Positions 23,256 to 27,253 of a stretch of DNA of 27,253 nucleotides are shown piece by piece. The stretch is from IMG/VR virus record IMGVR_UViG_3300025122_000121, positions 1 to 27,253 of that record; one strand, 5' to 3'. The notes beneath the pieces were generated by a model. The model ran no database searches. It saw only the letters and a program-made list of their open reading frames with translations, and was not told where the DNA came from. The first letter of the stretch is position 1; each line of letters opens with the position of its first letter. Made by a program: the position numbers and the translations under genes. The DNA is from a virus.

Positions 23256-25079
23256 TTAGCTAGTGGCACCAGCTTCACCAAGAAGTCCGCGAACGACAAC
23301 TAAGCCGTACATATCAGGACGAACCATCTGTTTGGCATAGCGAGTCATCACGCCCTTACGGGGCACGAAGTCCTCTGGTCCAAAGATGGTAGGTGTGGTC
23401 TGCAGTGGTACGTATGGAGCGTACACATATCCGCTTTCAAGGAAAGAGGAGCCGCGGCGACCGACCAGAACAACATTTCGCAGGAAGTATGGGTCAACAA
23501 TGACATCAAACTTCTTGGAAAGATTTCCGACTTTAACAGCTCCAATGGAGCCCTTATCGTCATCAGCTGTAACACTTGCACGGAATCCAGCAGTAAACTC
23601 AAGGAGGTTAGCAACTTCGGGTCCGCAGACGCAGAAATTGGCACCACCACGCAATGTCTTGCGATGGATCTGTGCGGAAACATCATTGATTGTCTCTGCA
23701 AGAGTCTCATACCACTCGCTCACTGTACCCGTGAAGTCGGGAGCAGCAGAGCTAGCACCAATCTCAGCGCCGGTCTCACGATTAACGAAAAGACCTGGAG
23801 AACGAGACCAGTAATAAGTAGCTGCCTTGGCACCAACAATGAGATCTTCCATGATCTCACGATCGATCTCAAGAGCAATCTGCTCGGACAGGATGCTTGT
23901 AAGCTCGACCTCGGCATCAAGGTTGTGGTAAGCATTAAGGTCTTGCCCTAATTCTGGAGTCCACTTAGCCTTGAGTTTCTTGGTCTGAGCGGTAACAGCA
24001 ATGCTATCCACCTTGATGTCGATCTCAGGGATACGCTCGTTATTTTCCAGCCCCCACTCAGTAGCACCAATAATGGAACCAATTGCAGTGGATGCGTTGT
24101 AGTTGTCAACCATTGGGAAACTGAGTTTCAAATTGGTAGAACCGGTAATAGCGCCCATCATTCCAGTAGCGAAACCATCACGAAGAGGCACAGAGCCGCT
24201 TTCGTTAACGAAAACAAACTGAAGCTTGTGATTGGACTGACTTGGATCCTCTCCAGTTGAACCGGAGTTAAGGGAAGTCAAGCGACGAACCAATCTTGCA
24301 GAGTTTAATCCAGGAGTACCAGCCATCGAAACAAGAGAGATGCCAACAAGGTTGTTTACATCGAACTGCTCAAGATTACCAATACTAGAACCAGTTGTCT
24401 GATAGACAGCAACAGCAGAACCAGAAAGATCTGGATCGTACTTGATTAAGCTATCAAGAGTAGCCTGATTCTTGGTGGATAGCTTGTTTGCACCCTCGCC
24501 ACCAACAGCACCAGCAGTACCAGAAGCAACAAGAGCCCAGCCAACAGCGCCGCCAGCAGGAGCAAATTCAGCAGATCCAGTAGGCGAAGCATAACCGTTG
24601 TTTAGTCCATAAGGACCAAGCTGCGATCCACTTGGAGCACTAAGATCTACACCACCAGTGATTTCGGAACCAACCCGGCTTCCACCATACAGAGAGGCCT
24701 CAGTTGCGGGCCAACCCAAACGGGGAAGTTCAGGACTCGTGGATGTAGTGAAATCCAGGAAGAAAATGAGCCCTGAAGGGAGACTCATGGGCTGAACGCT
24801 AACGAGATCGTTTGCGATCAGACCGGCGAACACACGACGAACAATTGGGAATGCGACGGCTGCGAAACCCTCAACATCTCCACCGCTCATAGTGCTAGCC
24901 TCGCGGAGTAACTCTTTTGCTTGATTTTCAAGCAGACGAGCCATGCCGCTGCGAGAACGTTCATTACCTAGACCTTCGAGAAGTCCGGTGCGCTCCCATT
25001 TACTTAACAATGCGTTACCTTCAGCACGCATATCACGATTAACAATTCCTTCTGTTAATCTTTCAACAATACCAGCCAT
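23256..25079 (-). CDS. Major capsid protein (T4 gp23-like), 607 residues
   Basis: Forms the head shell on the HK97 fold. The N-terminus GNALLSKWERTGLLEGLGNERS then MARLLENQAKELLREAST aligns with the T4 gp23 delta region (ELLNKWKPLLEG, ENQEK). Next comes VRRVFAGLIANDLVSVQPMSLPSGLIFFLDF (81-112), a family hallmark. KTKKLKAKWTPELGQDLNAYHNLDAEVELTSILSEQIALEIDREI sits near 370-410. The C-terminus has YVYAPYVPLQTTPTIFGPEDFVPRKGVMTRYAKQMVRPDMYG. T4 gp23 is trimmed by the prohead protease after an acidic tripeptide; several LLE and LTE sites are present in the first 60 residues. The ATG at 25079 has a complete AAGGAGGTGA ribosome binding site. The size is a little above T4 gp23 (521), with a Gly/Ser/Ala-rich insert at 135-215. 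Confidence 0.96.
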   Translation of the reverse strand: MAGIVERLTEGIVNRDMRAEGNALLSKWERTGLLEGLGNERSRSGMARLLENQAKELLREASTMSGGDVEGFAAVAFPIVRRVFAGLIANDLVSVQPMSLPSGLIFFLDFTTSTSPELPRLGWPATEASLYGGSRVGSEITGGVDLSAPSGSQLGPYGLNNGYASPTGSAEFAPAGGAVGWALVASGTAGAVGGEGANKLSTKNQATLDSLIKYDPDLSGSAVAVYQTTGSSIGNLEQFDVNNLVGISLVSMAGTPGLNSARLVRRLTSLNSGSTGEDPSQSNHKLQFVFVNESGSVPLRDGFATGMMGAITGSTNLKLSFPMVDNYNASTAIGSIIGATEWGLENNERIPEIDIKVDSIAVTAQTKKLKAKWTPELGQDLNAYHNLDAEVELTSILSEQIALEIDREIMEDLIVGAKAATYYWSRSPGLFVNRETGAEIGASSAAPDFTGTVSEWYETLAETINDVSAQIHRKTLRGGANFCVCGPEVANLLEFTAGFRASVTADDDKGSIGAVKVGNLSKKFDVIVDPYFLRNVVLVGRRGSSFLESGYVYAPYVPLQTTPTIFGPEDFVPRKGVMTRYAKQMVRPDMYGLVVVRGLLGEAGATS

Positions 25080-25086
25080 AATTTAA

Positions 25087-25096
25087 TCACCTCCTT
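25087..25096 (-). promoter_or_regulatory. Complete consensus Shine-Dalgarno of the capsid gene
   Basis: AAGGAGGTGA on the minus strand is the full complement of the bacterial 16S 3' end. It is ten bases from GGAGG to the ATG at 25079 and is the best ribosome binding site in the window, fitting the most abundant virion protein. Confidence 0.85.
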
Positions 25097-25115
25097 ATAT
25101 ATAATGATTTTATGT

Positions 25116-26339
25116 TTATTTTATTCCAGCTAATCTCTTCATCCTTTCTTGGAAAGGATCAGAGTCTGTCTTCTCATGACGAGAAGCACGAATCACAGAA
25201 GGGGGAGAACGACGATTAATTGCTTCGCTTAGCGATTGTGGTCCACGCTGGGGCGTCGACTGCGCTGTGCTTTGAAGCGTATCAAAAATTGTTCTTGCTT
25301 CTGTAACTGAATCGGCGCGAGAAATTGCTTCGACAATTGTTTCTTTTTGTCGCTCATTTAAGGAGGTATTTCTAAGTACACGATTCGTGTATAACAAGCG
25401 AGCGTTGGAAAGGTTCACATCTTGTAAGCCTTCTTTAAGCTCTTTTGTTGCTTGTTTATATTGTAAAAGCTTTTCTTCAAGTTGTTTATTTTCAAAAACT
25501 AACTCTTCTTGAGCTTTCTTTAAAATCTCTATTTCTTTTTCGACTTCAGTGCTGCGTCGATGGGCCATTTCTTTTTCCATTTCCCACTTCATTTCGTAGG
25601 AAGAGCGGCCGGCCCAGCCGCCTAAATCGGCGCGCATATCAACAGATAGTTTTTCCATGATAGCGTCTATTAATTCCTCTGGAGTTCCAGAGTCTTCGGA
25701 TAAGCCTTTCATCTGCTCTGCGTCCGCTGTCTTGGCTGCAGCTTCTCCAGCAGCAACGCCGGCAGTTTCGCCTTCAGCGGGCCCGTCATCCTCAGAGGCC
25801 GTAGATTCATCTTCTTGGGCACCAAAAATTTCATCGGAACCGGTTGTGATGCTTTCGTCAATTTCAATTTCTTCATCATCTTCGGAAAGAATCTCTATTA
25901 ATTCCTCTTCATCAACATCAAGTTCTTCAAATTCTAGTTGTGTTTCCAAAGATTCAATAGCCTCGTTAAGAGCATCTAAATTAAGATTAAATTCGACCTT
26001 ATCGCCTTCTTTTGGTAAGCCCGAGAGGCCGATTCCCTTGTTCTTACTAAGACCATCAGTTGCGGCAAGAGGAACATCTTCCTCATCGACAACTTCTTCG
26101 GGATCCACAGGCTCTTCCATTCCCATTTCTCCGGGGAGGGCGCCGGGATCTTCCATCGGCAGTTCACCGCCTAAATCCAGGCCAAGGTCGCCGCCAAGTT
26201 CATCTTGTTCTAATAATTGATCTAAAGTTTTACGAACTTCCACAGAATACTTATCAATAATCTTGGTTTCCGCACTTTTTAAGGCAGCTTCACGCAATGC
26301 TTTGGCATCAACAATGGCTTCTTTTAACAGATTAGACAT
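25116..26339 (-). CDS. Prohead core scaffold protein (T4 gp22-like), 407 residues
   Basis: Internal scaffold for head assembly. Residues 40-215 are extremely acidic and low-complexity (Glu/Asp/Gly/Ala). Residues 245-315 form a long charged coiled coil (EMKWEMEKEMAHRRSTEVEKEIEILKKAQEELVFENKQLEEKL). LLYTNRVLRNTSLNERQKETIVEAISRADSVTEARTIFDTLQ (about 313-355) is the conserved C-terminal element I know from scaffold proteins of large myoviruses. The end is basic (QERMKRLAGIK) and would contact the capsid protein. The ATG at 26339 follows AGGAG at seven bases. It lies 36 bases before the capsid gene with no terminator between, so the two share the late promoter at 26371. Confidence 0.8.
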   Translation of the reverse strand: MSNLLKEAIVDAKALREAALKSAETKIIDKYSVEVRKTLDQLLEQDELGGDLGLDLGGELPMEDPGALPGEMGMEEPVDPEEVVDEEDVPLAATDGLSKNKGIGLSGLPKEGDKVEFNLNLDALNEAIESLETQLEFEELDVDEEELIEILSEDDEEIEIDESITTGSDEIFGAQEDESTASEDDGPAEGETAGVAAGEAAAKTADAEQMKGLSEDSGTPEELIDAIMEKLSVDMRADLGGWAGRSSYEMKWEMEKEMAHRRSTEVEKEIEILKKAQEELVFENKQLEEKLLQYKQATKELKEGLQDVNLSNARLLYTNRVLRNTSLNERQKETIVEAISRADSVTEARTIFDTLQSTAQSTPQRGPQSLSEAINRRSPPSVIRASRHEKTDSDPFQERMKRLAGIK

Positions 26340-26370
26340 ATAAGGGCTCCTAAAAAAATACTAATTCAAA

Positions 26371-26379
26371 ATAAATAGT
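26371..26379 (-). promoter_or_regulatory. Putative late promoter of the scaffold-capsid unit
   Basis: Minus-strand ACTATTTAT, 31 bases before the scaffold ATG. A weak -35-like TTGCTT lies 17 bases upstream, unlike the other three copies, which have none. Confidence 0.55.
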
Positions 26380-26430
26380 GCTCCTACATCGAAAAAGCAA
26401 ATATATTAAGAGCTTAAAGCGAAAGCAAAA

Positions 26431-26712
26431 TTATTCTATCTCTTTAACATTTATTACTTTTATGTGCTCGTTTCTGATAATATTAATAAGCTCAGCATTC
26501 TGAACAACATGTAAGATTTTTTCATTCTCTGCTGGTGTGTAATGCTCTATTGAGCCTGTTGCTAATAATAGCCGATCATACTCATTGTTAATTATCGAAA
26601 CGACTACATAACCATTGGTTTCTATAGTGCCTTCTGCTGGGCTATCATAATCTTTTAAGGGCCTTAGATCGTCAAGTGTCACATATTTGATATTTGTTTG
26701 AATGATTCTCAT
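26431..26712 (-). CDS. Unknown small protein, 93 residues
   Basis: I do not recognise it. It is a compact mixed alpha/beta sequence: MRIIQTNIKYVTLDDLRPL, GYVVVSIINNEYDRLLLATGS, HVVQNAELINIIRNEHIKVINVKEIE. It has no signal peptide, membrane segment or metal motif. The ATG at 26712 has AAGAG close upstream and GGAGG 13 bases upstream. It lies nine bases after the Asp-box protein and before the scaffold gene, among head genes. The spot between the head genes and scaffold often carries prohead core helpers or inhibitors (T4 gp67 and gp68 are such proteins), but there is no sequence support for that here. Confidence 0.7.
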   Translation of the reverse strand: MRIIQTNIKYVTLDDLRPLKDYDSPAEGTIETNGYVVVSIINNEYDRLLLATGSIEHYTPAENEKILHVVQNAELINIIRNEHIKVINVKEIE

Positions 26713-26721
26713 TCTCTTACA

Positions 26722-27253
26722 TCATCCTCCAACCAAAGGAAGTTGCCAGTTAATTGCAACATGCTTCAAATCCTGGGCGATGGACTCATCGCTCCATGAC
26801 CATGCGGCGCCATGATCGGTGCTTGTTCCGATGCGCCCATCGTCTCCAACCGCAACCCACGTTCCACTGCCATTTGTTGCGATGTGTTGAAGCTTGTCGG
26901 TGTGTGTTGCGGAGTGATCAATTTCAGTCCAGCTAACACCGTTATCTGTGCTTCTGGCCATATATGCGCTATTTCCTACTATAACCCATGTTCCCGTGCC
27001 ATTAGCGCCGCCATCATATGCAATTGCATTGAGAGCCGTTGTGTTGGCGCCGGATATATTGGTAGAGATGTCTGTCCAATTTTGACCGCCATCGGCACTC
27101 ATTGCTGCTTTGCCGCCACCTGCTGCCACAAACCACTTGCCACCTCCTTGGGCGACTCCTTTATTAATGGTCTTTCCGGCGCCAAGAAAGTTTGCGGAGC
27201 CGACCAATCCAGCAGACGAAGTGGCAATCAAATCATCGCGAACCCCTATCATT
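26722..27253 (-). CDS. Asp-box (BNR-repeat) beta-propeller protein, 5' end beyond the window
   Basis: Three Asp boxes of the form S-x-D-x-G-x-x-W are present: SADGGQNW (52-59), STDNGVSW (101-108) and STDHGAAW (144-151), counting from the codon at 27252. Each is preceded by a WxxVG strand (WFVAAGG, WVIVGN, WVAVGD). Blades of about 45 residues like these build six- to eight-bladed propellers of the sialidase type. Only about three blades are visible, so the gene surely starts outside the window; the ATG at 27252 is probably internal. Such proteins in phages can be tail fibres, receptor-binding or carbohydrate-binding virion proteins. The ending INWQLPLVGG is abrupt for the repeat. It precedes the small unknown gene by nine bases. 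Confidence 0.75.
   Translation of the reverse strand, partial: MIGVRDDLIATSSAGLVGSANFLGAGKTINKGVAQGGGKWFVAAGGGKAAMSADGGQNWTDISTNISGANTTALNAIAYDGGANGTGTWVIVGNSAYMARSTDNGVSWTEIDHSATHTDKLQHIATNGSGTWVAVGDDGRIGTSTDHGAAWSWSDESIAQDLKHVAINWQLPLVGG

Noticed and set aside
25657-26220. Plus-strand Ser-rich reading frame of 187 residues
   Set aside because: The Ser runs are the complement of the acidic GAA/GAT/GAG codons of the scaffold protein, so it is a compositional artefact.

Overview
The window is a continuous piece of a tailed-phage genome (or prophage-like contig) with a contractile-tail, T4-like architecture. Every gene I can support lies on the minus strand, so transcription runs from high to low coordinates. 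Genes are tightly packed, often with 4-nt overlaps. Most have clear Shine-Dalgarno sequences complementary to bacterial 16S rRNA. The bacterial host cannot be named from the sequence. The mix of families (T4-type gp23, gp18, gp19, gp26 and gp32 homologues with a family A DNA polymerase) recalls large environmental, probably aquatic, myoviruses; that is an inference. I see no tRNA, rRNA, CRISPR array, insertion sequence, integrase or attachment site.

Reading in the direction of transcription: (1) head module, 27253-20255: the end of an Asp-box repeat protein, a small unknown protein, a prohead scaffold, the gp23-like major capsid protein, a probable capsid decoration protein, a small histone-like basic protein, and two probable neck or head-completion proteins. 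(2) Tail module, 20265-5342: a gp15-like tail completion protein, a very large tail sheath, the tail tube, a gp26-like baseplate protein with an overlapping small gene in gp51 position, the tape measure protein, a tube-family baseplate protein, a LysM baseplate protein, and a 1575-residue protein that is probably part of the baseplate. (3) Replication and recombination module, 5322-1: an unknown 415-residue protein, a compact family A DNA polymerase and a divergent tubulin/FtsZ-like protein, all translationally coupled; then a gp32-like single-stranded-DNA-binding protein with its own sigma70-type promoter, a 32-residue lipoprotein too short for ordinary gene calling, and a RecA/UvsX recombinase cut by the window edge. 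Portal, terminase and prohead protease are not in the window and are expected beyond 27253.

Regulation can be partly read. A nine-base motif, 5'-ACTATTTAA or ACTATTTAT on the minus strand, occurs four times. Each copy is in an intergenic gap 21-49 nt before the start of the scaffold, sheath, tube or tape measure gene and lacks a -35 box, as expected for a phage late promoter. The ssb-like gene instead has TTGACA and TACAAT with a 17-nt spacer. Rho-independent terminators follow the capsid, decoration, histone-like, gp51-position and ssb-like genes. No gene-free stretch exceeds about 180 bases once starts are corrected.

The points most worth following are the divergent tubulin-like protein next to the polymerase, the possible frameshift joining the gp26-like gene to its downstream neighbour, the late-promoter motif, the mini-lipoprotein, and the leader of the ssb-like mRNA.
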